Below are positions 1 through 13,810 of a stretch of 64,000 bases of DNA, one piece after another (positions within the stretch are counted from its first letter, which is position 1; every line of letters starts with the position of its first letter). Location of the stretch: the NCBI GenBank assembly GCA_035582835.1, contig JAYKAV010002662.1, positions 2,092,475 through 2,156,474 of the forward strand. Direction: 5' to 3'. The notes under the pieces were generated by a model. The model made no database searches. It saw only the letters and a list, made by a program, of their open reading frames with translations, and was not told the DNA's origin. A program made the position numbers and the translations under genes. The DNA is from Phoebastria nigripes (Eukaryota > Chordata > Aves > Procellariiformes > Diomedeidae).

Positions 1-19
1 AGGCTAAGATCATATTGTT

Positions 20-211
20 TTGTGCCGCAGGGAAAAGGATTTCTTGCTGTCCACCCTTCCTGAACGGCACTTTGAGCTGGAAGCTGCAAGTGACTGTAAT
101 GACACCAGAAAATCTTTCATCAGATTAGAAAGAGAACTGCAAAAAAGGAAAATATTAGAACAGTTAAAAGGGGTCAGCGTGGCAGGTTCAAATAATTATT
201 TGTTTCAATAG
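20..211 (+). other. Unassigned open stretch in the first intron of the window
   Basis: A run of about 60 sense codons ends in TAG at 209-211. It begins near a plausible acceptor (TTGTTTTGTGCCGCAG ending at 30). The translated stretch is charged and helix-like (for example FIRLERELQKRKILEQLKG), unlike low-complexity intron sequence. I do not recognise the family. It cannot be an in-frame sodium channel exon. The channel needs phase 0 here, and phase 0 from the acceptor meets TGA after ten codons. It could be chance, a retrocopy fragment, an exon of a nested transcript, or a poison exon. The surrounding intron (1-1694) shows nothing else beyond AT-rich sequence. Confidence 0.15.
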
Positions 212-1694
212 AACTGCTGATCATTCCTATAAACACTTTACATGTAAAGTGTTCTTTAACACACAGTTCCATGGAATAGATTTTCCAAAAGGTTCTGATT
301 TTGGGGGTTTAATCTCTTTCAACCAGTACATAAAAATGAATGCAACCTTTCAAACATTATTTTATATATACTTCCATGAGAAATATGGTTGACCTCTTGT
401 ACAACATTTTCCTTTGGCTCAGTAGTCTTCACAGGGAAACGGGAAGGCAGCGTTACCTCCAGGATTTAATTTAATAATATAGAATGTGTAATGGAGCATT
501 TCTAAAACTGCTGGATGTACCTAGCTCAACACAAATGCCTGGGTTTCTCCTGGGAACCACCGGCAAAATTCCTACTAGCAGTATCTGGAATTGCATGCCT
601 GCACACCATGGAGAAAATTCAACCTAGGTGTCAGTAGGATTCAAAAAAATATTGGGCTTGGGTCTTTCATGCATGCTAGTGTAAATCTGATTAAATCACT
701 AAATTTAAAAATGCCTCATTATCTGCTCACACTGATTTTAAATCCAGGGTAAGTCTAAATGGGTCAGAAATCAAATGAGAAACAACCCCAGAGAACTAAT
801 AAAAAGGCAATGTGGCTTAGGCCAGAGTCAGACCTAATGCCAGGTATCTTTGGCATCAGGCTGTGTCTAATGAGAGGCATATATTGAGAGCAGAGAATGG
901 TTTTGCTACAGAATAGTAAAAATCACTTCTACGTGTTTCTCCTAGGAGTGTTGTCACTGCCCTTTCTCCACTGCAGGTTCCTGTAAGAGACACTGACTTC
1001 TGTGGAATCCCTCCTTGTTTAAATAATTTAAAAAAAAAAATTAAAACCCCTGATTTAAAAAAAAATAAAATCTGAACAGCAAAGCAGTTGAGTTTCCAGG
1101 GCCAGGCTCACAGCAAGCGTTGATTGCCTTTGCTCCTTTCAAGTCAGCTGCGATTTATGCAACTCCCTGGGCTTTGACATTGCCTTGATTTACCCCATTT
1201 TAAAAGATGGCAGAATCCAAGCTTCAGTGGGATCCTACAACGTAGTCACTGCCCATCAGCCTGAACAAGCAATACGGATGGGATCCATCTCTTCTGGTCC
1301 AAGACTTGTGCAGGGCAGCACTCTGAGTTGTCCTGTGTAGCCGTATCTCTTCATTGCTTGAATTTCTTAAGGTCAAAACTTCCAAAGATTTAATTGCCCT
1401 GTTTTCTCTCCTTTTTAAAATCTCTTTTAAAAAACTCTGTTTTATCCCTGTAACTGCAGAAAATCAGAAAACACGAATGAGAGAATCTAGGATAAAACCA
1501 TTCTGGAATGATTTTAAATCTCTAAATGAACATAAACTCATGGATACATATTGCTTTAAAGGAGAAGCAATTCATTAACTGTGAAGAACATGCTCAACAT
1601 TGCATTTTGAAAACTCATCACAGAGATGATATCATCATTTTAAGATATGCTTACTTAATATGCTTAATTATGTATTTTGTGGGGTTTTTTTCAG

Positions 1695-1748
1695 GCGACA
1701 TTTAAAGGTTGGATGGATATTATGTATGCAGCAGTGGATTCACGAGAG
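1695..1748 (+). CDS. SCN5A: SCN5A exon (human exon 24 equivalent), domain III pore
   Basis: This 54-base, 18-codon exon starts and ends in phase 0, between a T-rich tract with CAG acceptor and a GTAGGT donor. It encodes ATFKGWMDIMYAAVDSRE, the P-loop segment of repeat III of a voltage-gated sodium channel in the plasma membrane. The lysine at 1704-1706 is the K of the DEKA sodium-selectivity filter (human K1419). The 54-base length matches this exon in mammalian SCN5A. The upstream exon, carrying the rest of the domain III S5-P region, lies outside the window. The exon is nearly invariant among sodium channel paralogues, so the SCN5A assignment rests on the last exon. Confidence 0.95.
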
Positions 1749-4701
<2,953 letters not shown>

Positions 4702-4972
4702 AACAAATACCAAGGTTTTATTTTTGATGTCGTCTCAAAACAAGCCTTTGATGTCTCCATCATGATTCTCATCTGCCTTAACATGGTTACCATGATGGTG
4801 GAAACGGATGACCAAAGTCAAGAAAAAGTAAACATCCTCCATAAAATCAACATGCTTTTTGTTGCCATCTTCACTGGGGAGTGCATCATCAAAATGCTGG
4901 CTCTGCGACACTACTACTTCACTAACGGCTGGAACATATTTGACTTTGTCGTCGTGATTCTGTCTATTGTAG
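4702..4972 (+). CDS. SCN5A: SCN5A exon (human exon 27 equivalent), domain IV S1-S3
   Basis: This 271-base exon begins after AATCCAG and ends one base into a glycine codon before GTAGGTGA, so it is phase 0 to phase 1. It encodes [20 protein letters not shown] and continues through the domain IV voltage-sensor helices: S1 ([17 protein letters not shown]), S2 ([17 protein letters not shown], with the charged E and K), and S3 ([14 protein letters not shown]). The 271-base length matches human exon 27. Domain IV senses voltage for fast inactivation. The S1-S2 loop ([13 protein letters not shown]) is the most variable part and differs moderately from mammalian Nav1.5. Membrane segments are complete and the frame is unbroken. 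Confidence 0.96.
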
Positions 4973-6744
4973 GTAGGTGAATCTGGATTTTCACCCAAAC
5001 TCCAAAGTTAAAAAGGCAGACATAAATTTAATTAGACAAAGTTGAAGGCTTCATGCAATAAAATACACTTTCAACTCCGAGAATTAGGTCCTAAGCATAT
5101 TTCTTTTAATATTTAAATAATACAACATAATACTGCCTATAACTTGTGTGATCAGCAAAATTATGAGGTTTATCACACTACAGTATTGGTTTCAATGTAC
5201 ACTTAATGGTTCCTGGTGATAAAACATGGTCCAGAACTGGCATCATACACTTAATCTCAGTTCTGCATAACAGCCAAAGACAGAGAAGTAAAAAAGCCAC
5301 ATGAAAAGGGCACATGCAGACTGCTATTGTTTTGCTATTTACTTTTTATTACATCAGCGTGAAATAGCCCTTCAGGGCAGGTTTGGGCAAGTGCAGCGAG
5401 TCTGGCTGTTCTCAGTCCTGTTGTCGCTGGAGCTCCGAATCCTCATCTACCCAAGGGACAAATTGTTAATTTGTGCCTTTTGCTGTCCTGCAGCCCCAAC
5501 CATACGTCATATGTTAGGTGCTACAGAAGTGCAGGTCAAATGTGAATCTGAAATCCTGCCAAAAGAGTTTTCATGGAAGTTGGAAATAAAGTAGCAACTG
5601 GAAGATGATCAACTGATCCAGCGAGCAGAAGGAACTCAGAAATTTGGCTCTTCCAATATAGTTTCCATTTTTGAAGGAGGGAATAGGTGAATGAAAAACT
5701 ATCATGTTAGGAAAACAGATCCATCTTCTCATTGACTGATGCTTCTGTTGCTCTAAACTCTCTCTGGTGGACCTGGGAGCCTGCAAGGTCCCAATGCAGG
5801 AGATCCCTAGTGCCAAGAGAGCAGCCTGTGCTTTGGGGGCCTTGGATCAGCCAAGACCACCTGGATTTCAGAGATTTGGGTCACCCAGGGAACATCACTA
5901 CCATACAGCTGTCATCAGAGCCTTGATGCTGGATGCTTAGGATATGCCTATAGCAGCTGGTTAACCAGAGCTGTCACATTAGTCATAGTGCTGCCCCGTG
6001 GTCGTTTCAGTGTCAGAGGACTTGGGCCATGCCAGTGAGCCCTCTCCCAGGCTGGGGTGGGAGACGCGAGCTCAGCACGGCTCAGTGCAGCCAGGGACTG
6101 TTGGCATTAGACAATCTGGACAAGCTGCTCTGTATCTGCAGGAAGAGTTTAGCTACAGGGATGCAAACTCATTTCCTTGCTAGTACAATCTTAGCCCTTA
6201 GTTCCCTCCCAGCACATCAGGGAAACTGGAAAAATTAATAAGCAAACAAACAACCAAGCAGATTTCCAGTAGAAACCTGCACTGTTCTGGTGGTGGCTCC
6301 AAAAACAGGTCCAGCTCACCAGCTTTTCAGTGCTGACTCACAAACACTTGATAGACAAAAATATTGTCAAATCAGAAAAATCCTGACCAGCTACACTCTC
6401 AATAAATGGCTCAGGTGACCAAAAGTCATGACCAAAAGTCATGACCAAAAGCTGCAGATAGGTATGTCCCATCGGAGTTGATCCTGGTTTCTCATTCCCA
6501 ATAGACCGGCTTTCCCTTAATAAAACTATGGCTACCATTGACACCTTTGCTCATAGTCTCAAAAGTTTGCATGGATTAAATGGGCATGAAAACACTAACG
6601 ACAATGCCATTCCCTTTATCATAGGTCTTCCAGTTTGGGGAACTTTTCATTGATTTTGTCCATAATCCTGACTGATTGCTTTAAAGGGAAGCCTGGGATT
6701 ATTTCCCAGGTACTAACTCGCTGTTTGTCTCTTTTCTTTTCAAG
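4973..6744 (+). other. SCN5A: SCN5A intron (human intron 27 equivalent)
   Basis: A 1772-base GT-AG intron, donor GTAGGTGA and acceptor TTTTCTTTTCAAG. The only internal structure I see is a short tandem repeat near 6418-6451. The intron interrupts the glycine codon at the S3-S4 boundary of domain IV in phase 1, as in other vertebrate sodium channel genes. Confidence 0.9.
6418..6451 (+). repeat. Short tandem repeat, 13-bp unit
   Basis: The unit ACCAAAAGTCATG occurs twice in direct succession, followed by a third partial copy (ACCAAAAG). It lies inside the SCN5A intron before the last exon. Confidence 0.85.
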
Positions 6745-7979
6745 GCACTGTACTTTCTGACATCATCCAGAAATATTTCTTCTCTCCCACACTCTTCAGA
6801 GTCATTCGCTTGGCTCGGATTGGCCGGATCCTAAGACTTATCCGGGGAGCCAAAGGAATTCGAACTCTCCTGTTTGCCTTAATGATGTCCCTACCTGCTC
6901 TGTTCAACATTGGCCTCTTGCTTTTTCTGGTCATGTTCATTTATGCCATTTTTGGCATGGCTAACTTTGCCTATGTTAAGAAGGAGCATGGGATTGATGA
7001 CATGTTCAACTTCCAAACCTTTGCTAACAGCATGCTCTGTCTCTTCCAAATCACAACATCAGCTGGCTGGGATGGTCTTCTCAACCCTATTTTAAACACC
7101 GGACCACCGTATTGTGACCCAAACCTTCCAAATGCAAACGGTTCAAAGGGAGACTGTGGAAGCCCTGCCGTAGGGATTTTATTCTTTGTTACTTATATCA
7201 TTATATCATTTCTCATTGTTGTAAACATGTATATAGCTATTATTTTAGAGAACTTCAGTGTAGCCACTGAGGAAAGTACAGAGCCTCTAAGCGAGGATGA
7301 TTTTGATATGTTCTATGAAATCTGGGAGAAGTTTGACCCTGAAGCCACTCAGTTTATTGAGTATTCTGCACTTTCAGACTTTGCAGACGCGCTGTCAGAA
7401 CCTTTGCGCATAGCGAAACCAAACAAAATCAAACTCATAGCAATGGACCTGCCCATGGTCAGTGGAGATAGGATCCATTGCTTGGATATTTTGTTTGCTT
7501 TTACAAAAAGGGTGCTAGGAGAATCCGGAGAGATGGATGCCCTTAAAATACAGATGGAAGAAAAGTTCATGGCAGCGAATCCATCTAAGATCTCTTATGA
7601 ACCGATTACAACAACTCTCAGACGGAAACAAGAAGAGGTCTCCGCCATCATCATCCAGCGGGCCTACAGGAGACATTTGTTTCGGCGCTCCATGAAGCAG
7701 GCATCTTACTTGTACCGGCACAGAACTTTTGACGGCAGCATCCTCGAGGATGATGCACCCGAGAAGGAGGGTCTTATTGCGTTCATGATGAACGAAAACT
7801 ACGGCAGGCCAATAGACAAATCAGAAACTCTGTCCTCCACATCTTTCCCTCCATCCTACGACAGCGTCACCAGAGGTACGAGTGATAATCTCCAGCTGAA
7901 GATAACGGACTCGAGCAAAAGTGATGAGGCTATAGATTGTCTTCTCTTGCCAGACAAGGATAAAGAATCAATCGTTTAA
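6745..7979 (+). CDS. SCN5A: SCN5A last coding exon, domain IV S4-S6 and C-terminal tail
   Basis: After a TTTTCAAG acceptor the exon completes the split glycine codon and runs 410 codons to TAA at 7977-7979. It encodes S4 with regularly spaced arginines ([20 protein letters not shown]), the S4-S5 linker and S5, the pore with TTSAGWD (alanine of DEKA at 7062-7064, human A1711), and S6. The tail begins with an EF-hand-like domain (about 7293-7400), followed by an IQ motif ([14 protein letters not shown], 7645-7690) for calmodulin. Next come PPSY (7848-7859), a Nedd4-type WW ligand, and the terminal ESIV (7965-7976), a PDZ ligand for syntrophin or SAP97 type partners. [34 protein letters not shown] and ESIV follow SCN5A, not SCN1A, 2A, 3A, 8A or 9A. 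A stretch around DKSET...RG is somewhat like SCN10A, the main alternative. Confidence 0.95.
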
Positions 7980-8810
7980 ATGTTTGTTTAGAATGCTTTA
8001 AAATATTGTTTACAGAATGTAATGCTGTAACTACACAATGATTGAAGCAGCCTTCTTATTAAAAATTAGTTGCAAAAGAAACAATGGAGTTTTTACCCTT
8101 AACTACAGGAGTCTAATAAGTCATATAACCTTTGACCCTGCTCTTTTTGACTTGGCTCAATATTTATATTTATATATGCACAGGAAGAATCTTTGCAGGG
8201 TCATAGCTGTTATATCAATGGTGTGAATAAGAATATGCTAGACTGTAAAACAGTAAACACAGTGTATATCTATCCACAGATAAAGCCTGGCTGTATACAT
8301 TCATTTAAGGTCTTACTCATATTAGTGTGTTTACTTATGGCGATGTATGACCTTGCATTCTAAAAAGAAAAAAAAAAATATCACAGCTGCTGTAGCAAAA
8401 TGTAACACTTACTGTATATGTTGTGAATGGTCTTTCATAAATTTATTATATTTGATATTTTTTTACTTAAAAAAAGATTTCTCTTTTTCCATGGAGATTA
8501 ATGATCCTTACACTCTTCATGATGAACTCTGAGTCAAGGTAATAGGAACTTGCGGGATCCCCATCGTTTCAAGAGGAAAGTTGTTGCAAAGTAAACTATC
8601 AAATTAGCAACATTTTAACTGTTTATTACACTAAGCCCTCCCTCTTGGGACTTGAAACTGCTCATCAGCAGAAATACAAAAAAACAGAGAAGGAAATGAT
8701 GTCAAAATAATGAGAGAAATGGCTTGTTCTATCCTTCAGGAAACTAGNCAGTAATGGATTCTGTTTGTAAAACTGTTAATAAAAGCACTAATTTTTTAGT
8801 ATGTTTCAAG
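7980..8810 (+). other. SCN5A: SCN5A 3' untranslated region (end uncertain)
   Basis: AT-rich sequence follows the stop codon, with several ATTTA-like stretches and a poly-A tract near 8364-8378. The nearest canonical AATAAA on the plus strand is at 8778-8783, giving a 3' UTR of about 0.8 kb. A second AATAAA at 9212-9217 would give about 1.25 kb. Mammalian SCN5A 3' UTRs are longer (about 2 kb), so use of a more distal signal is possible. No open frame here is gene-like. Confidence 0.5.
8778..8783 (+). terminator. SCN5A: Candidate poly(A) signal AATAAA
   Basis: A canonical AATAAA about 800 bases after the SCN5A stop, followed by a T-rich stretch (ATTTTTTAG then ATGTTTC). It is the first canonical signal downstream of the coding end on the plus strand. 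A second AATAAA lies at 9212-9217. Confidence 0.4.
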
Positions 8811-8997
8811 AATCTGCTTTGAATACCGCAATCAAACTCACCATAGAAGTAGCGCATCACGTTTGTGTGTAGTGCTCCAAAGCACCATCTATGCTGGCAA
8901 AGTTTCTGTTAAGGTAGTGGGATAGGTTACGTTTTCCCCAGGAACACTGAGCTAAGGAGCCTTATTGGAAACTCTGTGCATAAATATTACACCAAAA

Positions 8998-9036
8998 ATA
9001 CTAATACTAATACTACTANTAATAATAATAACAACG
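8998..9036. repeat. (TACTAA)n / (TAA)n microsatellite
   Basis: An imperfect ATACTA array passing into TAA and AAC units, with one N inside. It probably arose by slippage and may be polymorphic. Confidence 0.8.
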
Positions 9037-9889
9037 CCAACTGGACCGTGCAGAACGGCTGCGACAGTGTGATCAAGAAGGTAGGAGGGGAATTGCCTCT
9101 GGATCTGCACATAAATTTTGAAGTTTTGAATCCTTTCTACTCAGTGTCCATCTTTCATTTTCTCAGACGGTACAGTTAGATTACTGGGGAAGGACAAGAA
9201 ATACAGGAACCAATAAAAAGAATCTACTAGAAAATAGATAGATCCTCATTCCTGTAGGCAAAGTAATATTTACAGTTGATGTGTCCATCAGCTTCAGGCC
9301 AAAGAAATGACAACGGGGTGAAAGGTGGATGTGTGGCTGTAGAAAAGTGTTAGAGGTTTTACGTGCTAACATAGATTATTATTTATTATTAAACTTTCAG
9401 CCTTGATAGAATGTGAGAAAGTATTTATGGAATATAGAGACAAGTCCATCATTACAGATAAGTTCTTTCTTTTTCACCTTCAGACTGATTGTACTTGGGT
9501 TTGGTTGGACCTCACGGAAAATCTTGAGATTTCTGTAATGAGCCATTGCACTTTAAGGAAGAGTAATTGTGCTTTTCACCTTGGAGAAGCAAAGATATCA
9601 AGAATGTATTTAAGGTGTATTGTCATTGACATTTAGTTACATCCCAGGTTGTAAAGGAGTCAAAATCCACATGGGGTTGGCAACAAGAATTAAAGNGACA
9701 TGTTACAGTCAAGTTTATCTATGGCCATTGTTATCTGTCCTCTAAGCAACTCAGATTATGTAAAGACAACATGTCAAAAGGATGACGATGTATCTGTGTA
9801 AATATGGGCTAATATATTCTCTCCATTCATTGAGAGGTGTCTCAGGCATTCACTTGAGAGTGGTCTATCAGTTAATTCAGAGGATTTGC

Positions 9890-10085
9890 CATCAGGATTC
9901 CTGGGGTCTATTCCTGATTCTTACTACATGATTTTTAGGCAAATAATTTAACCTATCTGTGCCTCAGTTTACCCATCTGTAAAATGGGGATAATAATACT
10001 TACCTACCTCACAGGGGTGTTGTAAGACTTTCTGGTTGCAAAGTGCTATAAGGGAATGAAACGTACTATATAAGTATTATTATAA
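9890..10085 (+). repeat. MIR-type SINE, well preserved core
   Basis: The sequence reads like the plus strand of an amniote MIR. It has a partial tRNA-derived end (TTCCTGGGGTCTATTCCTGA), then TTTAACCTATCTGTGCCTCA, then GTTTACCCATCTGTAAAATG with GGGATAATAATACTTACCTA. The 3' end has AAAGTGCTATA and CTATATAAGTATTATTATA. It lies about 1.9 kb after the SCN5A stop. Preservation is good for such an old family. The 5' boundary is uncertain by about 40 bases. Confidence 0.85.
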
Positions 10086-13000
10086 TCATGCTCTCTTGAC
10101 CTTTTAACCCCATGTCTATGGTGTATAACATAGGGCTGTTCCTCTGGGGATTTTGTTGCCTTTAAATCTTGTATGTAATTAGATTCTAACTTAAGGGAAC
10201 TACTCTTTGTTCCTTAAAGTGAAAACACTCTTTATTCTTTCCTCCCTCCCCACCCCTAATCCCCCCAAAAAACCAAAATTGCTCAAGGCTTCTCAAATTA
10301 GAGAAACTTTATACAGATTCCCTGTGTATTTATGCTGTAATGTTATTCTGACTGTACATATCACCCAGAAAGAGTATGCGATTTTTATATTTATATGCAT
10401 ATATATATACACACACATACGTATATCTATACATATATATGTATCTTGTGAGTTTCTAGAGTGGCTGACACTCAGAGGACACAACTTACTGATTAAAATG
10501 TTTTCTTCTCAATGGGATTTATTGATCATTAGCAACGAGCTGCTGCCTATAATGGAACTGTTTAATTAGAAAATAGTACATTCATTACTTGCTGAACAAG
10601 CATTTATTGGCTGACAACTGGTAAAATTATTTTCCTTTCAAAGCTTTAGAATAAAAAAAAGAGGGAAAAATACTAAGAAAAAGGAGCATTTCTTATGTGA
10701 TTTTTTCACATACAATATAAACTGTTCAAAACCCAAGGAAAAAGCCAGCCTGCACTCAGCAGTGCAGTGTTGGTCATGCTGTTTTAAAAATATTTTAATT
10801 ATTTGCAACTTATATTAGAAAATATTCACCTGATATTCTTATTAAGAGTAAGGCCCAGTAATGAACGGGATGTATTAGGACAATTAGCTGGTCACTGATT
10901 ATATTAGAGAAGAGCTCTTCCTCTGGTCATTTCACCCTTGCGTTGAACATTCTATTGTCATTGCTGTGAGACCCTATAGTACTGATGCAATTAAAATGGT
11001 TCTGTCTTCTACCCAAAACCTGTAAAAAGAAAAGTCATAATGCAAAAAAAATCTGAAACAGGGTCTTAACTATAGATGTTTACAGTGCAACTTTCTAAAA
11101 CTGAATTGTAAATTACTTTCAAAACCTTTGTAACTGGAAGNTTGGTTTTCTATTGGGTTTTCTATTGTTTGGTTGCACATTTCTTTAGAGCTGAAGAGGG
11201 AATGGTATCTTTGTATGTATGCAGAACTCCCCTCAAAAACTTCAAATAACCTCACTCGCAGATCTTTATTAATGGAGATGCCAATCCGAATCTAGCAATG
11301 ATACAACCTCCTGGTGCAGTGATTTAGTTAAAGACACTAACTCAATAGTTGGCCCACACTGTCTATAAGCATGGTGAGTGCTACCATTTTTTCTGTTGAT
11401 TTGTTCAATAAAGGCTACCACATGAATCACTGAAGCTATGAAAAGAGCAAGGAAAATATCAGCCAATATCATANGACATATTAAGCTGTTTGTACCTGGA
11501 AAAATTCAAGTTTATTATGTTTCTTTATTAAATAAATAAGGATAACAAATATTTCCTGTGCCTTTTTTGTTGTTGTTGTTGTTTTTATTTTATCAACATT
11601 TATGTCATTATTTCTCTGACTCTTTTTCAGTACATTTGTTTGGGAAATGCATGGTGACTTTTGTTAGAAGGCTTGTCAATGAAAACCCCTCCAGTTCATC
11701 TTGCATTGTAAAGCTAACAACAGGGCATTAAAGGCTTGAGCCAAAGCTTGTTGAAATCGATGGAGAATTTCTGGGTACTTCAGATGAATTTGAAGCAGAC
11801 CTGAAAGCTTCTCTTCAAAGAGANTAATTTATAGNATGAGCCCAGCATTAATATTTCAANCCATCCTGCCCAGTAGAATTAGCTGGAGGAGGAAGGGTTT
11901 TACTGGAAACATGGGATCCCACCTAGAGATTAAAAAAAATATATATATAAATGAGATTTTCTTAATGGTAATATGGATGTCTTTCCAGTTTAATTATACT
12001 GATTTGCACTTTGGTTATTATTATATTAGTTATATGTTAAAATTCGTACTAAACAAAGAGTAACATCCTTCCCAACGCATGCATGCCTTAATCCTGGAAG
12101 GAGCTTCAGAAGGGACACAGATGACCCTTTGCTGTTATCAGCATTGACTGAATCAGCCTTATCTTCACCCAGGCTAGCACCAATTTGGTTATCCTGTTTC
12201 AGTGCTCTGATTTCTATTTAAACATGGCAGGTTCCTAATCATATTAAAACAGAACAAAACTGAGCTGGTTTAAATTGCAATGAAAAAGTCCACTCAGTCC
12301 TTTGAATTAGTTTAATAAAATCAGTTTATAATCATGTTTTACATTAACCTGGGGCAGTCTGACTTGTGGAAAAGACTTTTTTTTTAAATAAGCACTTGCT
12401 AAAATGTGTCATATAATAATATGACTTCTGACTAATCGCGTGTAAAGAATAAATCTGTCTGAAAAATTTTCAGCAAGATATTTTTGGTTGGAAGGAGCAG
12501 TTTGCTGGAATGAGAACTCTCTGTGGAGACACGTCAGGTTAAGGAAATTCCTGGTTAGAATTTGTGGTCAAAATTCCCATGGGAAGGAAATTCAGGGTCA
12601 TAATCCCTACTATGAAAATTTCCATGCCTAGATTTTNACCAGAATCGCCTAACTCTTACACATGTGTTCCCATCACTGTACTAGGGGCTGCTTTGGGTTA
12701 CAGGACTCTCCTTATTTTCATGCAGATCTTGGGGAAGTTTCTAAAGGCTTTCAGATTTTCCATTTTTCAGGATGAAATTCAAAAAAAATTTTGCNAAAGG
12801 GATTTCTTGTTTTCCAGCCCTAGCAAGGAACCTGGAGGACTGGCTCCTCAGTAAATGTGAATTTTTAGTCTTTTTTTAAAATCAGTCAAATTATGTTGAT
12901 TTTACAAAGCCACAGTTCTATTAAATCAAGCCTGTGTGAAATCCATGACATCGGAGTCAGGGCCTGCAATTTCCAGATTCATCTTGAGATTTTTTAGTGG

Positions 13001-13199
13001 TTTCAGTTCCTTCTTTCTTTTGATGAAAATTGTCTTACTAAATACCAGGATCATTTTGGAAACAAGTCTGCGTAAAGACAGACAGTTACAGCAGCGCAGG
13101 CAAACTCAGGCAGTTTTCTTAGAAAAAGCCACACATTAGCAGCTTGCTTTAGATTTAAAGAGAATTTTTATAATCATCAAAAGTTGCTGTAGGAAGAGG
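10086..13199. other. AT-rich intergenic sequence without gene
   Basis: No exon-like frame and no RNA gene were recognised. It contains T-rich (TTGTTGTTGTTG near 11567) and A-rich patches and several single N bases. Open frames are under 125 codons and share no resemblance to known families. Confidence 0.6.
10384..10445. repeat. TA/CA-rich simple sequence
   Basis: Alternating TATA and ACACAC runs (ATATATATACACACACATAC and similar) over about 60 bases. Confidence 0.8.
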
Positions 13200-13209
13200 A
13201 GAAATAAAA

Positions 13210-13810
13210 AAATAAATGCTTTGCAGCGCGAAGCCTCCGCTGGGCTCTAGTATTAAAGGACGCCCATGTAGGATGACTGTAAGTGTCGTGTTTCTGACAA
13301 CAGCAATGCATTTTTCTGCTGTGTGCCGGGGTGCCGAGAGAAGAGCAGAACTGGATTTAAAACAAGAGAAAACAGACAGGAGCACAGCCCCAAAAAAAAA
13401 ACAACCAAACGCCTGCAAAACGGCTGCTTCTTCATGTCAATTCTCCCAGCGAGCTGTGAAAGACTGGCCGCNCCGGGTGAAGAACAAACATGGAAATCCT
13501 TCTGAGTGTTTACATATTGCAAAGAAATAGCAGCCGTGTCAAAGGGAAAGCATGCGAAAGCAAATAGTCTAAAGGGAATAGCTATTGGCAGCGAGCAAAA
13601 AAATGCTTCGGAGTCAAACGTCACCGATAACCCCACGAGGGCTGGAGGTGTTGGGCTGCAGTGTGGGTATGGGTTTGTCAGCACCTCCGCCTGAGCTATT
13701 TTAGCCAGCTGACAAACAGGACTTTGAGCGGCTCCTGGCCCACGTGCTTTTGCTGCGGCAAAGTTTCTGAGACCGCTGCCGCGGTTGTTCTCCCTGGAGT
13801 CTCATTGCTT
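13210..13810. promoter_or_regulatory. CpG-enriched segment, possible regulatory element
   Basis: I count about 26 CpG dinucleotides in roughly 600 bases, while flanking kilobases are AT-rich and CpG-poor. It includes a CACGTG E-box at 13741-13746, a CAGCTG E-box near 13708, and CCGCTGCCGCGG near 13773. Overlapping open frames on both strands (up to 143 codons) look like by-products of the low stop density. There is no clear TATA box or splice structure. The function is inferred only from composition. Confidence 0.3.
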
